In this document: positions 49,991 through 60,100 of the stretch, piece after piece | How the letters are laid out: the number at the start of each line of letters is the position of its first letter | Position numbering within the stretch: position 1 is the stretch's first letter | NCBI GenBank assembly: GCA_025890175.1 | Contig: JANPYM010000001.1 | Span: 3,935,006-3,999,005 of the forward strand | Direction of reading: 5' to 3' | Length of the DNA stretch: 64,000 bases | From: Ciborinia camelliae | Lineage: Eukaryota > Ascomycota > Leotiomycetes > Helotiales > Sclerotiniaceae | Made by a program: the position numbers and the translations under genes | Notes under the pieces: generated by a model | Database searches by the model: none | Seen by the model: the letters and a program-made list of their open reading frames with translations, nothing else | What the model was told of the DNA's origin: nothing

Positions 49991-51939
49991 ATTTTGTATT
50001 TTCTATTTGGAAGTGAGTTTTTTCTAGGTATTTAAGAGTGAGCCTTTTCTGTTTGGGAATGAGTTATGAGATTGTGAAGTAGATTGTGAAGTAGAGTGAG
50101 TGGTTTTAATGTCCATTCGTATCCCACATGCAATGATAACAACAAAGGGAAGGTGTCTCACTTCTCCCCACCGCTTATCTATTTATCTATCTTCTCTACT
50201 CCGTCCTCTCCCTAAACCTTCTATATATTGTCTTATTTATCGTGACCAGAGATATATACTTAGAATATAAGTACTAGGTACAATCCCTGGGGAGCTCACT
50301 TTCCTGTAAGATTCCTCCCGGTGGGCTAAGGGCTTTATACTTCGAAACCAGGTCGATCAGTCCGGGGCACCATCACCTTCTTCTCCGTGCATACCTAATA
50401 GTGGTGAAATAGCATTTGATAAAAGATTCCTCCTTTCTACCTAAATGAAACCAAACGTTACAATTACATTACTTTGGCAATTAATTGTCAGTATCTAATC
50501 TACTTTCCAAGGTCATGCCATCCTGCTTGGTTAGCATGCAAGACCGTCGATTTCAACGGCACCGCATTCCTTCATTTGCCATATCATATCATTTGGCTAG
50601 GCCATATGTCTTGGTATCAATCAGGAAGGTTTTTCTATTATATTTATTTTGTGCAGTCTCGACATGAAGGATTTTATGAGTCTAACTTCTATGCCTAAAA
50701 AATCATGGGTCCTCCGTACATTTACGCACGCTTCTCTATTTCTTTTCATGGGGGTGGTTAAACTTCACGTATTTCACTTTTGTTATAGCAAAGATTTGTG
50801 CCGTATATTCTCGGTTTCACCTTGCAAACAGTTCTATCCTGAAGCACATTTTTATAGTAATGTCTCGACCTCGATCGATATGAGATTCTCCTCTATAAGA
50901 ATTTATACTCGGTCGCCTCGAAGCATATTCGGTTGAATTGTGATGCAAACACGCGGTTTCAATATCCATCTCAAAGACTTCACAGCCGCAATTGTCATAA
51001 ACCCGACACTTCCAGAAATGTGAAATATATCGGGACCAGTGTTCTATTGATATTCCACGTGGGTAGTTATCCATCCAATGGCGAGTAATGCTTCATACGA
51101 AGTCGGCGGAGATATTGAGATGAGTAATAGAGTAGGTGTGAGTCTCGTCCAATTATCTCCATATTGGCAGTTGGTTTGCAAAACCTACTCTGGAAAATGA
51201 GAAAAATCTCACCACATACCATGGTGCTCATTGCGAATAGTAAAATATCGCCAGATTGCTATCAAACATTGAATACTTTACTTGTGTTGCAAATCTACTA
51301 CGTATGAATGACAAATAATTGGTTGGATTCTCAATCTGGGCTCCTTCTTAGGGCTGTGATTAATTTTATGGGATCCCAGTTGTTAAGACATCATAGCACG
51401 TCGGAAAGTTGGATTGGCCTGGAGGCCGTGAGGGCTGAGGCGGATGTTATAACGGTCGACGACCTCATATCTCCACCAGATTCGTGTCCTCAAACGAAAC
51501 TTAACTTGAAGGAATGTCTATTCCATATTCTAGACATCCAACTGACCCAGCAGTGCCTAATTACATATTGAAAGCTAACATCTATTACTCCTATTTTTAT
51601 TTAATTTACATGAGTTTCTGACTTACTCGTAACACTCGTTTCTACGCCTCCATCATTTTCAGTCAAGCTGGTATTACTAAAATTATCTTGCTACCAACAC
51701 CACGTTTGTTTCTCTCCAATCTGACATCAAAACCTTGAGGGTCCGGTTGGGATAACCTTTTTGTCAAGTATACTCAAACTCTTACCTTTTAATATACCTT
51801 AATATCTTTCCACATTCCTTTATCTCCTTTTCTTTCTACTTTCGTTTCCTATCCGTCGGAATTAGCAAGTCGCAATCATATTTCATTGTATAAACACACT
51901 ATTATTAAGCCTACAGCACAGCCTTATAAAGTCACAAAG
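49991..51939. other. Intergenic region between cytidine deaminase and the wall-protein gene
   Basis: Divergent promoter region of about 1.9 kb. The last 150 nt before the plus-strand gene are pyrimidine-rich (TTCCTTTATCTCC...), as in many fungal promoters. ORFs at 50474-50936 and 51308-51571 have no recognisable features and are not called. Confidence 0.55.
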
Positions 51940-53133
51940 ATGGCTCGTTCAACATTCATACTTGGATTTGGGTCAATCATCCTTGGTCAATTCACAACTT
52001 TGACTTCAGCGCAAGTGGCGACAGATGTGGCATCAATTATGGATACGACAACAATAACTTCTTGTGCAGATAGTGTAACAGACTGTCCAGCAAGAAAAAC
52101 CGCTACCAGCGCTTCATCTGATGTCACATCCCAAATATCTATTTCTTCACCTCCTTCATCAACACTCTCAAATTCCCCCTTTCTCAAATCAAGTTGGGTT
52201 GCATCTTCAACTTCAACCGCAGTAGGAGATCCCTTGACAGTAACTGTTACCCAAAATGTAGCCGGAGCCTGCAAAGCATCTTCTAGCTCGGAAGTATCTA
52301 GCTCAACCTCAACAAACGATGTATGGCACCACTCAGCATCAACATCAGGTAATTCTTCTGTATCCACTATTCCCATATTATTCACTAAACCTCATACAGT
52401 CGCCTCAACCACACACTGGGGTGGAGCTTCATCTACTCTTGCATGGACATCCGTGCCATCGGCGTTGACAAGCAACACAGGATGGGGAACCGGTGTAAAA
52501 CCTTCCACAAAACACACATGGGAAACCGGCATAGCATCCTCCACAAAACACACATGGGAAACTGGCGTAGCATCCTCCACAAAACACACCTGGGAAACCA
52601 GCGTAACATCCGCCATAGTCCCATCACATGCATCTAATATTCCCATCTCAATTCCCCTCTCAACCTACTCCCACTCCAAAACCGAAACCAAGACCAGGGA
52701 CTCCACAACATGGACCACGACTACCGGATGGATCACCGTCTCAACATGCGATGGCATCACCAGCAAAACACATGCCACCGGCCACATCACCGGCTCCTCA
52801 ACCGGTACTGGATATCGACCCGGAAGCGGCATCGGTCCCTATGCCAACTCGATGCACACAGGAGATGGTCCTACATCCATGCATTCATCGGCCATGCAAA
52901 ATCCCATCCACGCTTCGTTCATGACTGGCACTGCAACCGTGGCTTCGGCAACTCATCATTCCCAATCGGCTTTTACACTGGTGGTCAGTACAAATACACC
53001 TTTGGGCGTGGGGGTTAGAGCTACGTCGATGACTGGGGCGCAGCAAACTAGTGTTTCGGTGGCTTCTCATCACGAGCGCATTTCTTGTGTTTTGTTGGGG
53101 GTGGTGTATTTGATGCATTTTTTCCAGCTTTGA
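51940..53133 (+). CDS. Secreted Ser/Thr-rich mucin-like protein, probable GPI-anchored wall protein
   Basis: 397 residues from the ATG at 51940. That start is chosen over the upstream in-frame ATG (51886) because MARSTFILGFGSIILGQF...TSAQ is a clear signal peptide and CAAAGATGG is a good initiation context. The mature part is dominated by Ser, Thr and Ala, expected to be O-glycosylated. It includes tandem 12-residue units (SSTKHTWETGVA type, about three and a half copies at 52497-52610), TVTVT-like stretches and few Cys. The C-terminus (ISCVLLGVVYLMHFFQL) is a short hydrophobic tail preceded by small/polar residues, fitting a GPI-attachment signal. The likely role is cell-wall structure or surface interaction. 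Single exon. The family is not identified beyond this architecture. Confidence 0.75.
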   Translation: MARSTFILGFGSIILGQFTTLTSAQVATDVASIMDTTTITSCADSVTDCPARKTATSASSDVTSQISISSPPSSTLSNSPFLKSSWVASSTSTAVGDPLTVTVTQNVAGACKASSSSEVSSSTSTNDVWHHSASTSGNSSVSTIPILFTKPHTVASTTHWGGASSTLAWTSVPSALTSNTGWGTGVKPSTKHTWETGIASSTKHTWETGVASSTKHTWETSVTSAIVPSHASNIPISIPLSTYSHSKTETKTRDSTTWTTTTGWITVSTCDGITSKTHATGHITGSSTGTGYRPGSGIGPYANSMHTGDGPTSMHSSAMQNPIHASFMTGTATVASATHHSQSAFTLVVSTNTPLGVGVRATSMTGAQQTSVSVASHHERISCVLLGVVYLMHFFQL

Positions 53134-53743
53134 GTTGGGGGGTTTCTTTTCTTGGGGGTTTGAATATCTTTGTTTTTTAGGGCGGAGGAGATGGAAGGGG
53201 CTCTAATGGGATGGATGAGGCTTATTGGATATTCTATCGCTTTTTGTTTAGCTATTCAGTTCAGCGGGATTCTATTAGAATCTTTCTTCAAGTAAACCTC
53301 CTCGTATCTTGAGATAAAATAAGTTATCATGGGAATGGACATGGGTAGGTCAGGTATCATAAATTGTGTACTATGAGATGCATGCTGTCATAGGTATCAT
53401 ACGGTATAAGCTCATCATCAGAATAACACGACACCACACGGTTGGATTCAAAAACTTGATACCCACCCCCACCACTCTTTTCATTTCTTAGTACCTAGGT
53501 ATTGATTCATGGGTTTCGAGATCGAGATCTAGATCTAGATCTATATCTTAGTTGAGTTGAGTTGAGTTGATTGCCTAATGAATGGTCCTGAGTTGGCTTA
53601 TCCATTCATAATATTATACGGTATAGATATCTCTCGGGTACCGGTAGGTTAGGTGAAATACCTATCTATCTATACCTAATCATCACAAATTACCTTTCAA
53701 GTAAGTATATAGTTTAACTTTGGAATCTATGATGTAATGTAAT
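53134..53743. other. 3' flank of the wall-protein gene
   Basis: Contains short runs (AGATCT repeats near 53524, GAGTT repeats near 53554) and no ORF. It ends at the 8-bp target duplication of the hAT MITE. Confidence 0.55.
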
Positions 53744-54146
53744 CAGGGTTGGGCACAGGGTAGGGTACACCCGGGGTAACCCGGGGTAAAACCAGACGGG
53801 TAGCCACCCTGCTCCCCCCCTACGGGGTAGGGTCACCACCCGGTGAAATGCCCAAGGGTACGGGTAGACCCGCGGGTATATCATGTGATCGTCTAATGTA
53901 GTCGTCCAAAGTTGAAGGGGGGAAGGTGAAAGATGGAAAGTGGAAAGTGGAAAGTGAAAGGTGGAAATAGAGTTGGGAATAGCTTCAACTTTGGACGATT
54001 ATATTAGACGATCACATGATACATACCCGCGGGTCTACCCGTACCCGCGGGTTTTATAGGGTAACCACCCCGTAGAATCCAGCAGGGTAGGGTAAACCAC
54101 CCGAAGAGGTGAAATACCCCGGGTAGGGTACGGGTGCCCATGCCTG
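53744..54146. mobile_element. hAT-type MITE with long internal inverted arms
   Basis: 403 bp flanked by an exact 8-bp duplication AATGTAAT (53736-53743 and 54147-54154). Ends are CAGGGTTGGGCA and, reversed, CAGGCATGGGCA, the hAT-like terminal consensus. Inside, 53879-53917 and 53984-54022 form nearly perfect 39-bp inverted arms around a purine-rich spacer, and GGGTA/TACCC words fill the outer arms, so the transcript would fold into a long hairpin. No coding capacity. Confidence 0.9.
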
Positions 54147-54413
54147 AATGTAATACGAATTCTTTTCTATCTATGTTCAATGACTATCTAAGTATCTATC
54201 CATGTCTTATAGAAGAACCCCATCTAATCTAATCTAATAATTTGATCTAGTCCAGCTAGTCTCTTCTTTCCCTCCTCATTTCATAATAAACACCCCGAAT
54301 CCGGGGATGACACAATGTAGTCTATGTGGTATCTTTCGCATACTCCAATATCCCATTCCATAATCGTAAACTTGAGGCTTGTTTGATTTTTCGATTTTTT
54401 TTCTTGTTTTTCT

Positions 54414-54449
54414 TTCTTTCTTTCTTTCTTTCTTTCCTTCCTTCCTTCT
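54414..54449. repeat. (CTTT)n/(CTTC)n microsatellite
   Basis: Tandem tetramers just downstream of the NACHT-ankyrin stop codon. Confidence 0.85.
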
Positions 54450-54463
54450 CCATCGATTTTTTT

Positions 54464-57163
54464 TCATGCAGCCAATAAATCACCCCCTTTTCCCCATGAA
54501 CTTCCTTCTTCGAGCTCTCCCTTGGGTGCTTTAACACCGTAAGAATCCAGCAACTTGATACATGCCTTATGACCCCCACTCCACGCATCTCCAGCCGGAC
54601 TCACATCCCTATCATCTTTTGCATCGGGGACCGCTCCATGACTCAACAGAATCTTAGCGATCTTCTCATAACCCCTCGCACACGCATCATGGAGAGGAGT
54701 TTTCCCCACCCCATCCCTAAGGATCGGATCCGCGCCTCTTTGAAGTAGGAATTTAGTCGATTTGGGGAGATTTTTCCTGATCGTCCACACGAGAGGCGTC
54801 GTGAAGTGATGATCTGGACAATCGATATCGGCGCCGTGAGCGAGGAGAAGTTTGGACATTTCAAGGTTGTTGTATGAGATTGCTAAGCCGAGCGGTGTGC
54901 CTTCTCGGGGTCCGTTTTCATAATCCGTCGCGCCGCCTTTGTTATTGGGGTCTGCGCCTTTTTGGAGGAGGATCTTGGCTACCGATGTGTTTCCACAGTG
55001 AACGGCCCAGTGAAGTGCAGTGAGGCCAAATGAATCTTCGACATCGATGTAGGTACTGCTGTTTTTGAGGAGGATCTCGGCGACCCACCATGTGTTGCAG
55101 ACGGCGGAGATATGAAGGGCTGAGAAATGAACATTTTGGATGGCGGAGAAGTTGGTCATGTGGCGGTGCTTTTTGAAGTATAGGAGCCAGGTGCGGCGGA
55201 GATCGCAATTGCGACGGAAGAAATGACGATCGAGGGCGTAAGATTTCATCATTCGGGATCCGGCTATGTTGCTATGGTTGATCCAGTATATGAGAGGGTA
55301 TTGAAGACTGTCTTCTGAGGAGGGTTGATCTTGTAATGAAGATATTGGAACATCTTCGAGACTTTCGAGGTAGTATTTCCAGTCTCTTGTTGTATATTTG
55401 AGGGCTCTGAAAGCGGCTTTCTCGTGTTCGAACTCGAGGTCTGAGGAAAAGATTCCGGCGGTTTCGTGGTTGAGGAGATATTCCTTTGCGGATCGGTGTA
55501 CAAAGTAAGGATGGTCGCGGTGTAACGATAAGAATGACCCGCATAATTCAATAGCGTCCAATACAATATCTTCATCATCCATAGCTGCTGCAGGGAACCC
55601 TGCCATGACAGCAAGTTCGCGAAGACTGAGAGGTCTAAATGCAATTCCGACAGCACGAAGAACTGAAAATGCTGTTTGTTGATCTTCTTCGCCCAGTTTC
55701 AAGACCCCCTCAAGGATTCTCGCATATAATGCATCGAGTCCCGAGGGAAATTTGCCAAGCACGAGCTTGACATTGATGAATGAGACGTTCTTCTTCAAGA
55801 GTTCCTTGCAAGCAAGCGAGACGAAAAGAAAGTTTCCACCAGCTTTCTCCCTCAGTTTGTCTGCCACAAACTGTTTTAATGGCGCGTCGAATCTCTTCTT
55901 TGTGGCCAAAGAATCAACCTTGTGAGTGATAAAAGTATCGACGGCCTTGGTAACTTCAGTGGTAGTTTCTTCCAAATTCACTACCCAGGATAATTTCAAA
56001 TACTCTTCGATTCTGGTTTCGTTTCGACTCGTGAAGATCCATTTAACATTGCAAAGGCCATCTACATTGGATGAAATGTATGTACTTGCGAGCTTCAGGA
56101 ATACGTCCAAAGATTCCTCGGTACATTCATCAAGGCCATCGATGATCAGGTAAAGATTTCGTGTTGTCGATGCTTCGAGGACACGTGTCAAAGCGGTCCA
56201 AACTCCCTCGATGGTGGCGAACATCTGAGGTCCATGGCGTTTGAAATCTTCCATTAATACATTCTGGGAGCTTTGCTTCAAAACCTGGTGAAGGACCGTT
56301 TTGAGCGCATGCAATGTGGAATTTCTCTGGTCGGTGTTATTGTCGCAGAAAAAGTAGGCAATTTGGTCACAGGGATTTTGAGCGACCTGCTTGGAAAGAA
56401 CGTCGACAAGATACATGGAAAGCATGGTTTTACCTTTTCCTGCTTGTCCATGAACCCAAAGAAGATCGGATTGGTCGCTTTCGATTACAGACTTGTAACT
56501 CTTGTTGTTGAGGATCCAATCACATGATTTACTGAAGAGACGATCAGTACGAGCTTCGATCTCCTTTCTTCCAATCATAGGATTGATGACGGCTAGTGCG
56601 TTTAAGACCTTTGTGCTGAATGCAATATCTCGTGGTGAAGCTTTCGTGCCACCTCGGACCATTCTGTGCTGAGTGGTTACGATATCGTTGATTTGGCGAG
56701 TCAGTTGTCCCTTCTCCATATCTCGAGTATTGAGAATGGTCGATTGAAGACTTGAAACTGCATCATCGTGAATGGAAAGCTCTTTTCTGAATTGCGATAC
56801 ATCCCATTTCCTGCAAGCTAGCCAATCCACCTTTTCGATGATTTTGGAGAATTCTTCGCGGGACCATAAAGAGCCCTTGGTGGTGATGCCGTTCAATTTG
56901 CATCCTTGATGCACAAATCTTTCTATACAGTGACGACACGCACTAATGACCTGCATCATCAAACCACGCTGAGCTTCGCATGATGGATCACTCAGAAACC
57001 TCTCGATGCCGTCGAGGCGCCTGGATATTTTGGATAGAACTTGTGCGACATCTCCGAAAACTGGGTTTGCGTTTCCGGATTCGCTGATTGTTGTGAAAGC
57101 GTTTCTCAGGATTCCAACTCCATGTATGACCTCCCCGAAACTGAACCCGAATGGAATCGCCAT
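54464..57163 (-). CDS. NACHT-ankyrin STAND protein (fungal NLR-like)
   Basis: 899 residues in one exon. Residues 1 to about 170 form a helical N-terminal domain (starts MAIPFGFSFGEVIHGVGILR) of the kind found before fungal NACHT modules; I cannot assign it to HeLo, Goodbye or another named class. NACHT spans about 233-380: Walker A GQAGKGKT at 239-246, Walker B LYLIIDGLDE at 337-346, and WIFTSR at 375-380. A winged-helix-like region follows (about 490-570, with PYFVHRSAKEYLL). Ankyrin repeats run from about 680 to 880, with TALHWAVHCGNTSVAKILL, TPLGLAISYNNLEMSKLLL and TPLHDACARGYEKIAKILL. STAND ATPases of this layout act as ligand-triggered switches; several fungal members control heterokaryon incompatibility, and a general role in non-self recognition is inferred. 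Nucleotide-binding motifs are intact and no frameshift is seen. The ankyrin repeats are divergent, not near-identical, so recent repeat expansion is not evident. Confidence 0.9.
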   Translation of the reverse strand: MAIPFGFSFGEVIHGVGILRNAFTTISESGNANPVFGDVAQVLSKISRRLDGIERFLSDPSCEAQRGLMMQVISACRHCIERFVHQGCKLNGITTKGSLWSREEFSKIIEKVDWLACRKWDVSQFRKELSIHDDAVSSLQSTILNTRDMEKGQLTRQINDIVTTQHRMVRGGTKASPRDIAFSTKVLNALAVINPMIGRKEIEARTDRLFSKSCDWILNNKSYKSVIESDQSDLLWVHGQAGKGKTMLSMYLVDVLSKQVAQNPCDQIAYFFCDNNTDQRNSTLHALKTVLHQVLKQSSQNVLMEDFKRHGPQMFATIEGVWTALTRVLEASTTRNLYLIIDGLDECTEESLDVFLKLASTYISSNVDGLCNVKWIFTSRNETRIEEYLKLSWVVNLEETTTEVTKAVDTFITHKVDSLATKKRFDAPLKQFVADKLREKAGGNFLFVSLACKELLKKNVSFINVKLVLGKFPSGLDALYARILEGVLKLGEEDQQTAFSVLRAVGIAFRPLSLRELAVMAGFPAAAMDDEDIVLDAIELCGSFLSLHRDHPYFVHRSAKEYLLNHETAGIFSSDLEFEHEKAAFRALKYTTRDWKYYLESLEDVPISSLQDQPSSEDSLQYPLIYWINHSNIAGSRMMKSYALDRHFFRRNCDLRRTWLLYFKKHRHMTNFSAIQNVHFSALHISAVCNTWWVAEILLKNSSTYIDVEDSFGLTALHWAVHCGNTSVAKILLQKGADPNNKGGATDYENGPREGTPLGLAISYNNLEMSKLLLAHGADIDCPDHHFTTPLVWTIRKNLPKSTKFLLQRGADPILRDGVGKTPLHDACARGYEKIAKILLSHGAVPDAKDDRDVSPAGDAWSGGHKACIKLLDSYGVKAPKGELEEGSSWGKGGDLLAA

Positions 57164-60100
57164 GTTTATTATATATGTTGTTGAGAGATATTGAAGAAGT
57201 TTTCACTGCTTAGAAGTAGGATAGATGTTTAAAGGTTGAAAATTTGTATATTCAAAAAGTTATAATTATCGAATGTAGATGATGGATCAAGTTGGTGCCA
57301 GATATTGACAGAATTGACGTCCGTGAAGCTTATAGAAGCCTCTTGAATAATCGTAGAATGATAATTTCTTGTGAGGTGTCATTCGGGCCGTGGTGGCTTA
57401 CAACTCTGAATCGACCTTTGAGGTGATTGTGATATGGGTTTATCACAATTGACACGAACAATAGTTTTTCTCAGATGTAGGATAGTAAAAGTTAATCATT
57501 GACTGATACAGAGGGATAAAGGGAGAGAGAAGGAGGAGGGGGGAGCAGGTCTGATATATATGGATGATATATAGCGAGATAGCAGTGCGTTACTATGTCT
57601 TGATTACACTACTCTTTTTAGTTAGGACCCACACAGTGTTTCGAATCGTAGGAAGGGTTTATACTTTTAATGCTTTAGTGTGGAATAGGATTAGAATGAA
57701 ATTTGGAAAACGAGCGTGAAATCCACACCTGTTACATTGTCACCCTTCCAACCACCGACCACTGACTACTGACCGCTGACCAGTCAAATGATGAATCGCG
57801 GCGACCGAAGATAAGTCATAATTGATAATAGGTGAAACTCCACTCGCTATACTGTACTCAAGTTTACATAGTACGATTTTTCCCTTAATAACCTTGAAAT
57901 TTAATAAAAATAACTAAAAAAGTCGGAATCTTTTCAATTCAGTTATTAATCGACTAGGGAAGAACCTGACGCAGCAAACCAGGACTATCGATGCCATCTT
58001 ATCAATTTACTCCACTGTATATTAGCATGCTAGTCCGCTAAAGAATTAGGGGGTCCGCTTATCTACCCGGCTTCTCTTCGCAATACATAATTACTCGCGA
58101 AACTGAGTAATTCGGCCTCACAAATTCATAATAATGAAGGGGTAAGAATATACGAAGGGATAGGATACTCAAATTAGCGCAAACAAAGAAAGTAAATTTT
58201 ATATGTTCATCTCTACGCTTGTACATCATTCGGTGAGCTGTTTGTTTCGGACTTTCAGTATGGAAACCAGTAAGATACCCTCCTCAAGAATAAGAATATC
58301 TAGAAGATTGTAGATTACCGGTAGATTGAAGATCTTGAAAAAGAAAATTAGGATTCAAATTACGGAATTGTACTACAGAGGGTTCAAGAAAGAATCCAAA
58401 AGAGAGACAGATTTGCACTTTACGAAGCCTATCCTGAAATTCTGTGCATATTTACTTGCATGGGCATACCAAAAAAGTACAAATTAATTTACCGGTATCA
58501 ACATTTGAAAGAATAACAACCTATGGTCCTGTTAGTCTTATGGGTCCAAAATTCCAAGTGGATTTAGCTTTCCCACCATAGAGGGTTTCGACGTCATTTT
58601 ATCCATAATACCCATAAAATTATATTAAAATGGCGAATTTGATCGTTTTTCGCTAAGCCAATCCTTCCGAGGGGATCCTCAAGAAGAAGAATGCCCTCCT
58701 TTTTCTTGATAGATCATAGGTTACGGCTCAGCCCAGTAAAATAATGTGTGAAATATCGGTGGGACCGGGTGGGATCTTGAAAATTGGAATAGCGCTCTCT
58801 CACTATGGCGCTCAAACTTCAAAAGTCAGACCGCTCAAATTCCACCGTTTTCAAATATCAGCCCCCACGCAAGAGTCAAAACAGCACGATATCTATCTAA
58901 ATAAACTAACCAAATGTTTGCATTTGCGCACTGCTTCATAGAACCTTAGTACATACAGTTCGAAAACACCAACCCAATCAGATTACCAAATCTTGCATCA
59001 CGGTAATTATTCGCAAATTAACTATCTTTTGAGCACGAGTTTAGACTCGGTCAAAAATCAAGATAGGCAATATGTAATACTGTAACTTACAGCGACAGTA
59101 GCCGAGTAAGATAGGAGACTTGAAGATGGGATGAATGAATTGTACAAAATCAATTAACCACTCTCCCGCTCGGTATAACCAATCGTTCGGAAACGGCCTC
59201 ATTTTTCTCCACTAGAAGAAGATACAACTCAGAGGTTTCAATGCTCAACAGAGGATTTGAGCCTTTGAGGGAGCCAACTGTGCAATATTATGCTTGGATT
59301 GCATGCATGTGAATATTAATATTGGAACCTTTTGGGCTTTGGCAAGGCTTGGGTCAATATTGATCCTTTGATGGCTTCATCAAATTCCTGCATTGCAGCT
59401 AAAAACCCTCATCATCATCCACCATGCCTGCAACATTTGCCTTCAACATTTGCCAGATGATGGATTGGGCTTGACCGCGATGATGATCGTAATAGTTGAG
59501 GTCCAGGAAGCTGAAACCTCATTTGTTAGTTGCCCGTCAAGAGTCTCATTGGTCAGTTTACACTCAGATAATCATCAGCTAATTTGTAGCAATTCCGAGG
59601 TTCTTTTTCTTTCTAACGCATTATCAAAACACGCCCATTGTAGCAATTCTGAGGTCCTTCTTCTTCTTAACGCATTATCAAAACATGCTCATGGCATATA
59701 GCTGATTTTCAGTCTGTGTTATCAATAACCACGTCGAGAGTTCCAAGCTAGGCCACACGATATTTGTTGTTGAACATGCGGCAAATATGTCAACTGGTCC
59801 TTGCAAGATCAAAGGCATGATGCAACAAGGGTGCGCGGAATCTGGTATCTACATATGTGCCACTGTCACATCATGGCACTGTCACATCATGGAAGCTTGT
59901 CTTCAAAGTTCACACGTTATTGTTCACTTCAAGCTTTCGAACTCAATGCTCATACACACAATTCTGAATTGTAAATGGATCAGTTAAAACGATCGATAGT
60001 TCGCTGAACATAAAACGCACTATCAAGTTTGGTTGATCTCGGAGATGTCCAGCAAGCTACTCGAGTATAAGGCAAATCTAAGGAAGAGGAAAGTTACTTA

